Shown in pieces: positions 1-13,100 of a stretch of 64,000 nt of DNA. How positions within the stretch are numbered: the first letter of the stretch is position 1; each line of letters starts with the position of its first letter. The stretch covers positions 33,834,175 to 33,898,174 of the forward strand of contig JAJKFL010000330.1 in NCBI GenBank assembly GCA_021186555.1, written 5' to 3'. Below the pieces are notes generated by a model. That model ran no database searches. It saw nothing but the letters and a program-made list of their open reading frames with translations, and had not been told where the DNA came from. Origin of the DNA: Reticulitermes speratus (taxonomy: Eukaryota > Arthropoda > Insecta > Blattodea > Rhinotermitidae). A program made the translations under genes and the position numbers.

Positions 1-137
1 CTTACCCATTTCTGGAATGTTACTGTGATGACATGTCACCAGAATTGAGGCATAAATTGAAAATTAAATAGGTATTGAAAAGCTATTTTAAGTTTTACTG
101 GAACTATGTTATGAATGAAGAGTTGTTTTTATTTTAG

Positions 138-1176
138 GGCAACTTGTGATGACTTCTTCCAAAAATACGATGAAAAGGAGAGAATGTACAGATTTTCATC
201 ACCGAAAGTTTTACGACTCTTGGAGATACTACGTCAGTTCAAGCTAGAAAGGTTACCTGACGACAAGCAGGAAGAAAGTGAAACAAAATTATTACTGGAA
301 GCTGAAGATACAGAAATTGGTACTTTTGTGAGTGAGAATGCAGTTGTAGCAAAACATGGAGATGATTGTGCCAGCGATACCAAAGTAGTGTTAACCAAAG
401 AGAATGGAATTCAGGCGTGTCATATGGGAAGTCAAAAAAATAATTTAGTATTGAATGTGAGTAAGAGTTACGTTCGTGAGGAAAGGAGCTGTTGTGGTTG
501 TGATATTGATGATGTGTTAAAGGAGACAGAAAATGTATGTGTTTGTCGTAATGATGATAGGCAATTAGAAGTGTTGCATGAGAAGCAGGGACAGCAGAAT
601 GGTGAGATGTACTTTCATTTGCTTACTTGTAATAATGTTGGAGTTTTAGCTGTTGATTCTGTCAAGGACAATGTGTGTGAAGATTCAACAAACAAGGTCG
701 GCATTGTGGAAGTTGCGCCAACGCTTGAAAAGTGCACTAGTTGTGAAAGTGATGTCACTGACACAGTGGTTGCTGGTGTTCCACTGCTATGCAGAGAATT
801 TGACTCAAATAGAAATTGTAAAGTGTCTGTGATAGAGGGTGCATTTGAAATCCATGGCAATGATGACTGTGATAAAATAAAAACAGGTAAAATTGAAGAT
901 GAAATCTTTAAAGAGATCTCAGTAAAAAATGCTGAAATAAGCACTATGCCAGTTACACCTGTAAAGAGACGTGCAGACCTTTATTCAAGGAACAGAGGTT
1001 CGAGGTTCTCACGGAGAGGTTACCAAAAGGAAGATGGAAGTGGTCCTGTGAGAGGTAGAAATGATCCCGCAGGACGGCAATACCGTAATTTGCAACAGGA
1101 TGATTTGGATGCATTATGTGGGATTATTTTTGTGGAACAGCGGTTCACAGCCAAGATTTTGTACCATTTGCTGAAT
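138..1176 (+). CDS. Dcr-1: Dicer exon 1 of window: helicase insert and start of helicase C
   Basis: The acceptor AG ends at 137 and the donor GTGAGT starts at 1177. The exon enters with the last base of a split codon and leaves in phase 0. It opens with a segment containing [16 protein letters not shown], which corresponds to the conserved end of the Dicer Hel2i region. A long, poorly conserved, acidic and cysteine-containing linker of about 270 residues follows. It ends with [20 protein letters not shown], the first strand of the helicase C domain. At 1,039 bp this is the largest exon here. The linker is the fastest-evolving part of insect Dicer-1. Confidence 0.92.
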
Positions 1177-4100
1177 GTGAGTATGAGCATATTATCTCCA
1201 TACTTTGTTGGTACAGTAAAACCCCCGTATCCGCGGTTTACCGCGGCCCGAAAATGTTAACACATTCACTGCCAAAGTCGACCATGGTGAATTTCAGTAT
1301 TTACGTTTTAATTTGCCAGCGTCGACTTTAGTCGATCTGAAGTTTACTCTGCGCTTTTATATATAGGGTTCGTTACTATCCGCGGTAGGTCTTGGAACGT
1401 ATCACCTGCGGATATGGGGGGACTACTGTATTTGTTTTGTATTATCATTGTATTTATATTATTCCCATTATCCTTGGAAATGTGTAAGTTTGTACAGAAG
1501 AATGCAATGTCAAAGCAAAGAAATGGTACAGTAGGGGTGGATTGTAGGTTGTGTATTGACACTATCAGTTGAAGCTATTTAACATGAGATAGTATGAATG
1601 GGTGACTGCATTTGTAAAGTTGAAAAGTTTATGGAAGAAGAGGTCATGGAATAGGTCAAGAGATCATCTAGCAAATTACTTGAAGGGGCTGAAGAAAACC
1701 ATGACAGTCCTTGGTCAGGATGGTCAGCATGGCAACTCAGATTGAAACTGTACACCCCTGATACAAGTTTCATATGTTATCATTCTAGCCAACAGACTCA
1801 GCCACAGCACTGGCCAAGTACACACTCTTGTATTTAACCTTTACTGGTCGAACAGGACGCCCATGTCCCATTAAATGTACCTCTTCATGGCCAAAAAGGA
1901 AAACACTGTCCCACGCAGATGCATGCATGGGGTTTTAAAATGAAAATTACTCTGGTTTGTCAGCAGCTAATTTGGGATTTAAAGGCCGGACAATAAAGGT
2001 TAATGCGAGTGCAGTGTGTAACAATCCATAGAGCAAAATATTCACAGACAGCGGTATGTATCAGTATCAGCCATGTGCTCAGTTCTGGAACACACTGACA
2101 TTGCAGATAATGCAGTCGAGGTCTCAGCCTTAATCACACAAATTTTTTGTATTACACAAAAGTTACGAGGACCGTTTTAGTGAAAATTTTGCAACAATGT
2201 AGGCAGTATGGGACAAGTAACATTGCTGTTTGTTTGGGAGCAGAGGCTGGACCTCTTTGCCCATTTCCTGTAACTAGGAACTCTGTCTTTAAAGGCATTT
2301 GTTAATGTCTGGTTTAACTATACTGTTGCAGGTCTTAGTGTAAATTATTTAATCTGCCTCACTGGTGGACTGAAATGTTTAAGATGTCAGCACTGATGTG
2401 ATGTAGATGATGCATGACTGTAAGACTAGCCAGTGTTCAAAGTAATACAGGGAATTGCTGCAAAGTTATTTCCATGATGTTAAATAAATTACTTGTATTA
2501 GAATGTTATCGAACTGTTACCATTAGGGTCTGATAGTGAGACACAGTAATGAATGTTCAGGCTATGAAGAAATACGGAATTCGTTTGTCCAGCCGAGTAA
2601 GTGTCAACTTGTAAAGGAAATGACCAATGCCATGGAGTTACAGTAAAACCCCGATTTAATGTTCCCACATTTAGTGAATCCGGATTTAGTGATGATTTTT
2701 CATGTCCCGACAATAGTTCCATATTAATTGAAAACCTCCATTTAATGAAAACTGGATTTAGTGAAATATATTCTAATCCCCCAGCAATTCATTAAATAGG
2801 GGTTTTACTGTATTGGTTGGTTAGTTGTGTAGTTGGAGTGCAATAATTGATGTAAATCTAATTTGCAGGATTTAAGACGATTTGATGAAGACTTCTCATT
2901 TCTGATGACCCAGTATACAGTTAACAAAATTGCAGATCCAGTAACAGATCCACGTGAAGCGGAAGCTGAACATCGTAAGCAGGAGGAAGTGCTCAAGAGG
3001 TGACTTCTGGATGAAATTTTGTTCTTCTCAGCATGTTCTCATTTCATTTACTTGCATCTTACCTAGACTACATATACACCAAGGCCATCTTTTATGCCCA
3101 TTGGCTATGTGCCTTTTTTATTTAATGCCCCTTACCAATTTACAGTACTTCTTAATTTACACCCTCTCATTTTCAGTTTAACGCCCTGCGGCTGGTTTAT
3201 TTGCATGTATTTGAATTTTTTTTTTCTTATGGGAATATCGTTTTTTTATTTATGCCTTTTTGTTTATTGCCCACTTTTTTGGGAACACAACTAGGGCATA
3301 AAACAAGGTGTTGCTGTATACTGAGTGTGTGTGTGCGTGCATGCTTTGCATTCATACGTGTGCATCAGTGTAACTTCTTTGTTCCCTGTTTTCTACTGCA
3401 GCACGTCTTCTCTGCTCAGCTTCCAGCCTGCATCCTCGTGCTTCTCCTCACCTCCTCCGTAACCTGTGTTACATTCACCTCCCACAGCCATTAATTGTGT
3501 TACAGACATGGCTGAAGGAGTTGAATATACTTCAGCATTGCAAACATGGTAAGGAAGTGAGATTCTAGGGTGCCGATCAACAGTCCACAGTTCTGAGGTA
3601 TCATATGCTGCAACCAAGCATTGTTAAATTTCCAGTTTCCTTTCCTGTGAATAGTAATGAAGGAGGGCATCACTGTATGCATTTCACTTAAACTCTATGC
3701 CAGTATAGACTTAGTCTGAAAACAGACGAAGCGACTTTGGTCGAGCCGACCGTTGAGTCGATCGTTGAATTGACGCGTCACTCAATATAGTTAAAAGTAA
3801 CAAAACACATGACACTCGACACGGCCTGCCTCCGCTCGAAGGTCGACTCGACTCATGATTTCCCCGTGACTTTGGAGGGGCACGGAAGGTCGTTTCGACA
3901 CATCAGTCCATGGTTGACAGTGGAAGAGTTCACATGTGAAGGAGCCAGACTGTTTAGACGCCGTGAGACAAAATAGGGTATGTCGACCGCCGTCACGACA
4001 GCCGTCTCGACAAGAGTCCTTCCGTGTGGACACTTGCGCGCGATGTCGTGGCAACGGTCGGCTCGACCAAAGTCGCTTCGTCTGTTTCCGGCCTTAGTTA

Positions 4101-7100
4101 GTAGTGTTTATTACAACTACAGTGTGTGTGCTGTAGGGAAGGAAACTGGCCATATCGCTATGAAGAACACATACTTTCATCTGATGTTAATTAAATGGAT
4201 GTGGGTTGGCAAAAGCAGGTGCATGTTATACGAAGGAATCTGTATCATTAATTCGTGAAGCACACACTTTTAATTTTTGCAGTGCCAAGTGGCTGTTTTA
4301 GGTTGTCAGGGCTGATCTCGTTTGGTGGATAATATGTAAAGTGAAAAGTCTGAAAAGTTCTTGCCAAATATTTCTTGCTTGTGAAATTTGGATGAAAAAT
4401 AAACAAATGTCATTTTCTGTCAGATATTGCAACATTTATAGAATTAAAATTTTCTACCTAGACATAACAGGTACCTGAATGAAGTCAAAATTTTTTACAC
4501 TTGCCACTGTGTGGGATGGGGTTAAGTATATCTAGCATTTAGTGACAGTGTCCGAGTCATTTAATGTAGTATGTGCATGTCAGTAGAGCATTGTTGGCTT
4601 CTTCTTCTTCTTTTTTTTTTTTTAACTTGTTGGAAACATAGCATGGACAAACAATATGATAGAGACACAAATAAAGCTTTGTTTCTTTATTAATTAGACC
4701 ATCCTGTACTTCCAGTTGAAGTGTGTATTATGTTGTACTTCACTGTTTACCGAATCAGCTGAAATAATATCTTTAGCAACTGAAAAAGTTCTCTCTGTTT
4801 TTAAGGTTTCGTATGCGAGAATGTAACCTGTTGGTTGGCACGTCAGTACTGGAAGAGGGAATTGACATTCCAAAGTGTAACCTCGTTATTCACTTCAATG
4901 TGCCGCAAGCGTATCGATCTTACGTGCAGTCAAAGGGCCGTGCCCGGGCTCAGGATGCTTACTATATCGTGATGATAGAAGAGAACAGAACTGCACACTT
5001 TGTGAATGAGTTGGCACAGTACTTTGAGATAGAACAGGTACGGATGGTGACATCCACACTGTGATGAATGTGCCAGTATGTTCCATTAATGAAGGAAGTA
5101 TCCCAGATCTGATTCAGACTTTGGTGTGTGTTTATACTCTCGCTATACTAAATGTCCAGCTGCACTGTTGTAGCTCGTGAGCAGCCCCATCAAGCAGAAT
5201 CCTTTTTTAGGCATGTTCACAAAATTGCAAAAAGTGACTGTTAGCTTTGTCATTACTGCCTGCCTGTCTGTCTGTCCATCTGTGTGCCTCTCCATCTGCA
5301 TGGACCAGCTTGGCTCCCACTGGACTGATTTTTATGAAATTTGATATTTGAGTGTTTTTCAAAAATCTGTTGAGCTAATTCAAATTTGATTAAAATCTGA
5401 CAAGAATACGTGAAGACGTACGTGCTTTTGTGATAATAACTCGCCCAATTCTTCTTATGATGAGAAATGTTTGAGACAAAAGTTGTAGGGAAAATTAAAG
5501 CACATATTTTATGTTAATAACTCTTTTCTGAAAATCGTGCCGTTTATGAGATAATGTGGAAAAATATGGTAGAGCCAGACAAGCCACAGATGACAATATA
5601 ATACGGCGCATGCGCTTTGCGTGCTGGATAACTAAGGCTACAACACACACTGAGTATATGTAATACTTAGTTTTCCACGGCAACAATGGTTGTGCAAATG
5701 TGCCTCAGTGTTACGTTATATGTACATTGCCTGTCTTGTTGACAATCTGTCACTCAGCTTGTAAGAAATCACCCCATCTGTTACAGAACTCTAGTTAAAG
5801 TGTCCTGCCTGACTAGCTGAAATTAGATTTTTATTACTGAGATGAAATGGTTGTGTCCTGAGTCAGCGTACAGAAAGTGTTAGTTTCTTTCAGTAATGTG
5901 CCTGTTGATTTTATTGTACTCCTGTTGTATATTGACTCACTTTATTGTACTCCTGTTGTATATTGACTCACTTTATTGTACTCCTGTTATACATTGCCTC
6001 ATCCTCTGTCCTCTCCTAATTGTCCAAGTTACATTTCTCCAGCACGTTCAGAAAATATTATTCTTAAATCTGTTCTTTTAATTTCCCCTTTTCAGGTGCT
6101 GCTGAGGAAATGTGCAAACCAAGAACCATCAGAAGAAGAGGAATTAGAAGCAGACAAATATACTAATCATATAGAGGCATATTGTCCTGGTGGCAATCCT
6201 GACAGTCCTTCTGTCAATATGTCAACAGCTGTAGCACTCGTCAATAGGTATGCAGACACAACTTGACTTTTGTTAGTCCTGATGTGGAAGTCCATCATAA
6301 TGAGAATTTACAACAGACTGAAAAACTTATGCAATAATGAATACTTATCGCTAGTTTAGAGCCTGGACACGTGTAAATAAATAACTCTAAACTCAAACAT
6401 CTGTGAATATTCCATCTGTCTATTCCATGAACATGCTATCCAGCCTCAAATACCGACAGTTTTAAATAGTCCACGCAGAAAATAAACACATGCCAACTCA
6501 CCAGAGTTGCTATTACTTACAAGAAACATGTCACGTATGAGTATGATTAGTTTAAAATTTAAGGATAGTGTGTAACAGTGTTGAACAAAAGAGGAGCTCT
6601 ATTATTTGTATGCAAATGTATTCATATATGCAGGGGAAAGCCCAAGAGAATGCTTGATACCAGAGCATGATTAGTCGAGTAACTGACATTATCACTAATG
6701 CACACTACAAGGAATTACTGTTCATTTTTTTGCCTGGAAAATTGTTACTTTCTCTCTCAGTATCACAATGTATAGTAGCTAGGACTTCAAAGAAGGAAGA
6801 ACAGAGTTATAAGTTAAAGTTTGCTTGTGTAATGGTGGGGAGGGAGTGGGGAAGGGACCAAAAATGAGGATTCAGATTGGTTTCTTTGGGTCTACAGCAA
6901 TATTTGTGCTTTGCTTAAGTAACACTGCTTTTTTGCAGACATTGCGAGGGGTCTGTGAGTCGTCTGCAGTCGGTCTGTCTGTATGGGAATGTGTGGATAC
7001 ATCCTTTTGTATGGGAACTCAATTCAAGACTAACCTTTATCATTCAAAAATGGGAAACTTAAGTCTGCAACTGTAGGGTTGGCCGAAATATTTTAACTTG

Positions 7101-10100
7101 TGCTGATGGTATTAGCATTTAAGAAATGGCAGCACTTGTTCAGACGGACCACATGTGTGCAGCATTACTATTGCAGCTTATTATCACTGCAGGTTAAATT
7201 AGTTTTACCAGCATTCTAGTTAAAGGATTTGGTTCTGCAAGCAGCACTTTGCCAGCTGTAATGTTTTTAAGTTTCGTTGTTCTCGCAGGGCTGTTTTTGA
7301 AGGTTTGTGTCGTATGGAATGTTATGCTATGTGATAATAGTTCCCAGTGACAGTGTTAACATCCCAGAAGACTTAAATCTTTGGCTTGAATGGTTATGTG
7401 GCAATGCAAAAGTCTGTAACCGTGTTCCAGATACTGTGCCAAGCTTCCAAGCGATACGTTCACACGCCTCACGCCACTGTGGAGCATCAAGTCTGTCGCT
7501 GATAATGGGCAGACATCGTATATGTGTACTGTACGGCTGCCTATCAATTCTCCCGTTAAACATGATATAGTGGTAAGAATTTTGCCTTCAAGAAGTAACA
7601 GGTAACATCAGAATCAAAATATCACTTAATGAGAGTCATAAGTTGTTATTACTGCCAAAGTAATAACATATTTACAGTTATAAGCAATGGCATAAAGCGT
7701 GGCTCCTTTAGGATTCAACTTTGCAGCCATCTGCATAAGAGTCCAGCGTACTGACCAGTGGGATAAATTGCATTTTATTGACAGATTATAAGTTTTCAGA
7801 TTTCATCATTATAACACAAGACTTATAGGTCTGATAGTGCAGTAATGAAATAAAATCTGCGGTCTTCTGGGGTATTACGCGGCGTCGTGTGGTATATTAC
7901 GCGGTGTCGTGTGGTAGGCTTTCTTTCCTATTCGGACTCTTGACCCGTGAAGATGGGACCGACACGTCCCGAAACGTCGGTAAACAATTTTCCACACGAC
8001 GCCGCGTAATACCCCAGAAGATCGCAGATTTCATCAACATCTCGGCGGAAGTCTGAAATCAAGGTCAGTAATAAAATAGGTTTTGTGACGTCTTTGTAGA
8101 ACCACTTGTTATGTTTTTCTCTGTTTCTAGCTCTGGCTGTAATGACAGTTCTTTGAGTGTTGTTTATTAGATTATTTTAACTGTATGTTGTTAGGGACAG
8201 CCCATGCCTAGCAGAGTTCTGGCCAGAAGAATTGCATCACTAGAGACATGCAGAGTACTGCATCAAGCACAGGAGCTGGATGACAGTTTGGTCCCTGTTG
8301 GCAAGGAGAGCTTCCGTGTCCATGAGGAGGACGAGGCAATTCTGGCACTAGATGAGCTGGATGAGGCGATACCATGGGACTCCTCTGAGCCGCGACCTGG
8401 TACTACTAAGAGGAGACAGTACTACTACAAACGGGTTGGTTGTCAGTTATTGGCTGTAGTGGGTGGGACTTCAGAATTAATAGCTTTAATTAATGAAGTT
8501 GGGAACTGAATGCCACAAAAATATGAATACTTTTGTGACATTCTTGTATAGTTGCAGTAATATTTTTTATTTTAATTTATCTCAGTCTGACCAGCACTAA
8601 AAGAATGCATGTTTGCTACCTTTAATGTTGAAATGGTATATGCTGTGCCCAAGCGTTACGGAAAGAATGTGTTTATGTTGCGACATTTGACAGTTAGGCC
8701 CCACTTTCCCATTGACTCCCATGTATTGTGTTCCTGCAGAGAATTTTTGGGCCACAATGTTAATAGAAGCACACTTTTTTACCCATCAGAAATAAACTCT
8801 AAAAGATCTATAAATTTATATCCCATGTCTGCAGATCATAAATAACACAGTCCACTGCACAGTCTAAAACAAGGTGGGAGTAGCAACCACTCTATCAGTC
8901 ATCTCACGCCATTACTAGTGCACGTGCATATGCATTCTGCATGTCTTAACAATATTCATTTCTTAGAAATATAATATGGGTTTAGTTTATTGTATCAATT
9001 TGTTTTTAAAATGGTTTTATGGTTTATGTTTCACAGTTTGTCATCAGGGGAGAAATTCCATAATGCAGGGGCACACTGTATGCTTTAAAAACATGGGTCT
9101 GAATTCTACCACCAGTTTTTATGTTGATTGGTGTGTTGAGTTACCGCATATTCTCGAATCTAATCCGCACCCTTTTTACAGTTTTAGAGGGCTAAAAAAT
9201 CAGATGCGGATTAGATTCGCGTGCGGATTAGATTCGCGGTCTAGAGCTGGATTTTGGAAAAATGATTGAGCTGCTGTATGTGCCGTAAGAACAATACAAT
9301 ACAATAATCTATTATTTTATTATTTATTATTATAATAATATAATAATTGGGTCCAGTGAATTTCCTTCGTGACGCCTCACACCCGCTGATCGCTGCCTTG
9401 TGTTTCCGCCATAGTCGAACGTTGCTTTCATCAACTCCAAAAATTGCAGCGGCTTTGCGGTTTCCATTCTCCTCTGCGCACCGAATAACTTCATGTTTGA
9501 ACTTTGCCGTATATGAGAGTCGTTTAGATTTCAGGTGTCCCTCTTCCATAACTACGGTACACGACAAATTGGAACAAGCACCTCCCACGTTTCAACAACT
9601 AAGGCTCAGCTGGCTTCAGACGAGATTGTGCACGTCTGTTGAGAAAGGCCCCGCCTCTATCGGTATGACTCATCGGCCACAGGCGTAGCGTCGGATTTTA
9701 ACGCATTGGTAACATCCAATATTATTCAATCAGTCGCCCCATGGGCAAGGGGTGGTTGAAGGAAAGGTGCGGATTAGAATCGCGAACTAACTTTTTTTCG
9801 TTTAAGATGTCGCCAAAAACTGGGTGCGGATTAGATTCGGATGCGGATTAGATTCGAGAATATACGGTATATGTCTGTCCCTGTAATGTTGCATATACAG
9901 AAAATGACTCCATGGTTTTAGGGCACTGTATTTTCTCAGCCGTTATTTCTTATTGCGACGGCTGTTTGGACCATTTCCTGGCCATGGCTTCACCTGTTTT
10001 CTCCCTCTAGTCACTCGCATACCTTGCCACTGTGCATCATTTTTTTATATTTAGCAATTTGACAGCATGTTGGTGTACTTTGTCTTACCATCTTTTCCTT

Positions 10101-13100
10101 GGCATTCTGGTCGGCCTTCTGTTAACTGTTATACATATTGAAAAAGACAAACACTGAAATGAAGGTTAACCCAAAAATTTTCTGTCCATGAACTTCTATG
10201 TTTGCATCCTTTTTGGCCAAACAGAATTGTAGTCAAATAACAAGTTACTGCCTACACACACGTCGATGTCTCTGGAGTTACTGTTTCAACAGCTGCAGTG
10301 ATTTGTTGTCAAACTTGGCAACCTGCTGATTTCACCCTTACTCAGCTGTTTTGAGAGAAGATAGAACATACATGAATGCACTTAGAAAAACATCCATAGG
10401 AATTAATTTCATGTATTTAGGCAACAAGGAAACTTTGCTGCATTTTTAAGACATGCTGCATAATCTCTGTTTTATTAAATTAAGTTTCAGACCAACTGAT
10501 GCACACTAAAACACTTTTATTGTAGCTTTATTATAATTGTTAAAATTGTTAAAATTATACTGTTAAATTATATCTGTTTTATGTTACACAAAATGCCATT
10601 TGTTTCATAATTTTATCTTTTTCTGTTTAAATAATACGTTTTTCATAAACCACGCGCTAAAATTTAAATACCGATCTCGTCGTCTAAAGGGTAACCTGTC
10701 TGTGTCTTCATTAGATTGCGGATGCATTAACAGACTGCCGACCGGTCCCCGCACAGCCTGCGTATTTGTACCATATCAGCATGGTGCTGACTTGTCCTCT
10801 TCCTGAAGAACAGAATACAAGAGGAAGAAAACTTTATCCTCCTGAAGACTCACCCCAGGGCTTCGGGATCCTGACATTGAAGCAAATTCCTAAGGTAAGG
10901 AAGTGAAGTGTATCTTGGTACATGAAGTTAACGCTGACCCATAGCTATGCTGCACTGATACAATGACTAACAAAATGTTATCAATGTAACATTTCCATGA
11001 TAGTACCATTTGGTGATCCATGCTGCAGCCCATGTTACTAACACCACTGTTTTGTCTCTAGACAGTGATTATGCACTGTAATACATAAAGTGATGTCTTT
11101 GGTATTTAGGAGATTTATCACCATTCACCATTGCAGTGCTAAATAATCCATGACATCTGTGGTGTTACTGGATTTTGAGTCTGAATATTATTAAATGTAA
11201 TTCATGATCAAATCAAGGAGGATGAGATGGGAGGGGGATGTGGCACATGGTGGGGAGAGCAGAGGTTCGTATAGGGTTTTGATGGGGAGAGAGAGAGACC
11301 ACTAGGAAGACCTGGGTGTAGGTGGGAGGATAATATTAAAATGGCTGAGGATAGGGGCAAGTGGTGAGCTCTTGTGTGTAGAGTAATGACGTTTCAGTCT
11401 CCATTACATACAGGGAATTTCTTGACTAGCTGAGGAGCTTGACTCAGTGATGAAAGATAGAGAGCTGTCTTTTTGTCGTTCGCTGCAGAAGAATGATTGC
11501 TAGAGAGAGAGCGCACGAGAGTAACAGGAAGCAAGAGGTATGCCAGAACCTTGTCAATCAGTTTTGAAGGCTGACAATGCAGGCTTTGGTAGGGAGAAAT
11601 GAATGAGTGGTGAGCGAACGCACGTGCGCGCGTGCCAGTGAGACATTAAGCCAGCTGTTATGTTCGTTTGGTTCCTGGATTTTGTCTGTCAATGTGTATT
11701 CAGAAATGAACATGATATTTCAGAAACTGAACCTGTTTCTGTCATCAGTGCAAAGGGTGGTGATGTCCCAACCCAGTTGTGTCCACAAGTAAGATCCGCT
11801 TTCAGTTACCGAGCCATTGTTGGGATGATGGTGTGTCTTACTATCAGATTATTTTGTGTGTGATGAGATTCAGTTGTTGCTATTTAGTTTGTTCCAAAGC
11901 ACTAAGACATTCAACCTTCAACAAAGAAGTGTATGTGTAATATGTTTTATCTTGTGCTAACTTCAGATACGCAGAACAAAAAATGCTTAACAGACATGTT
12001 GTAGAGTGCATATGAGCATGTTGGTAATGTGTGTGGTGGTGTACCTGTTGAAAATCACAGAACCAGAACAGGCTTGTCTTGGTCAGTGAATGAACAGGTG
12101 GTAAATGAAATCCATCACAACTGTTGGACTACTTACTGTATTTCCTACCTCATAAGAAGCAGTAAGTGATAAGGTACACCCTTTAATTAGCAGGGTATAT
12201 TTGCAGATTTAATAGCCTGCACCTTCTGTTCTTAAGAATCAGGATGATTGTTGCGGACTTCTTCAGTTATGAGGCAGGAAATACGATATACAATGAAGTA
12301 ATTAGGAAACAGTTTGGAGAAACCACTAGTGTAAAGGATATGTAGTGGCATAATTTCAGTGCAGAAATCAAATAATGGAAGATGCAGGAGTTTGCAAGAG
12401 GACGTGTTACTGTAGTCTACTGTAGTTACTGTAGTCTGCTGTAGTTACTGTAGTCCCAACAATGGAAGATAAAGTAGATGACAAGACAAGAGATGCTTGA
12501 AAGAGTTTTGAATATCAAAACTGGCCTTATCTATGGTAAAGTAGGAAGAAGGAGGACAAAGAGGAGGAGGAGGCTTCCTCTGTTATCCATCTTATGGCCC
12601 TTACAGTGTTTATTATATTTATTTATTTTATATGTACATAACATAGTTTGGTTATTTTTACAGATATGCCCATTCCCGATTTTCACCCGTTCTGGAGAGG
12701 TGAGTGTGAAATTAGAATTAGCAGGATCGTCTGTAGTCCTTACACCAGGTAACCTGGAGAAGATTGTCACATTTCTGAACTACACTTTTACGAGTGTTCT
12801 GCGGCTACAGAAGTACCTCATGATGTTTGATCCCCAGGCTTCAGAGAACTCCTACTTCATAGTACCAACCATAAAAGGTAAGCTTCAGAGATGATCAGTG
12901 TAGTCTTTTGTAATTAAGTGTTAATCTCTATAAATCTTTCACTGTAATTAATGCAGTACTTCTATTATGAACAGAATTATTTCAAGTACCATGTTTACCC
13001 AAATATAATATGCCTCTGCCCCCCCTTCACAGTCTTCAGTTTTTGGGAAATTGTCTATAGAAAAGTGTTTAGCTTTGTGCATGATTATAAGGCAACCCCC

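Noticed and set aside
615-944. 109-codon minus-strand open frame
   Set aside because: Antisense to the Dicer exon 1 linker, with no recognisable domain.
7327-7563. Minus-strand frames over 7327-7563
   Set aside because: Antisense to the short Dicer exon 5 and a foldback-family fragment.
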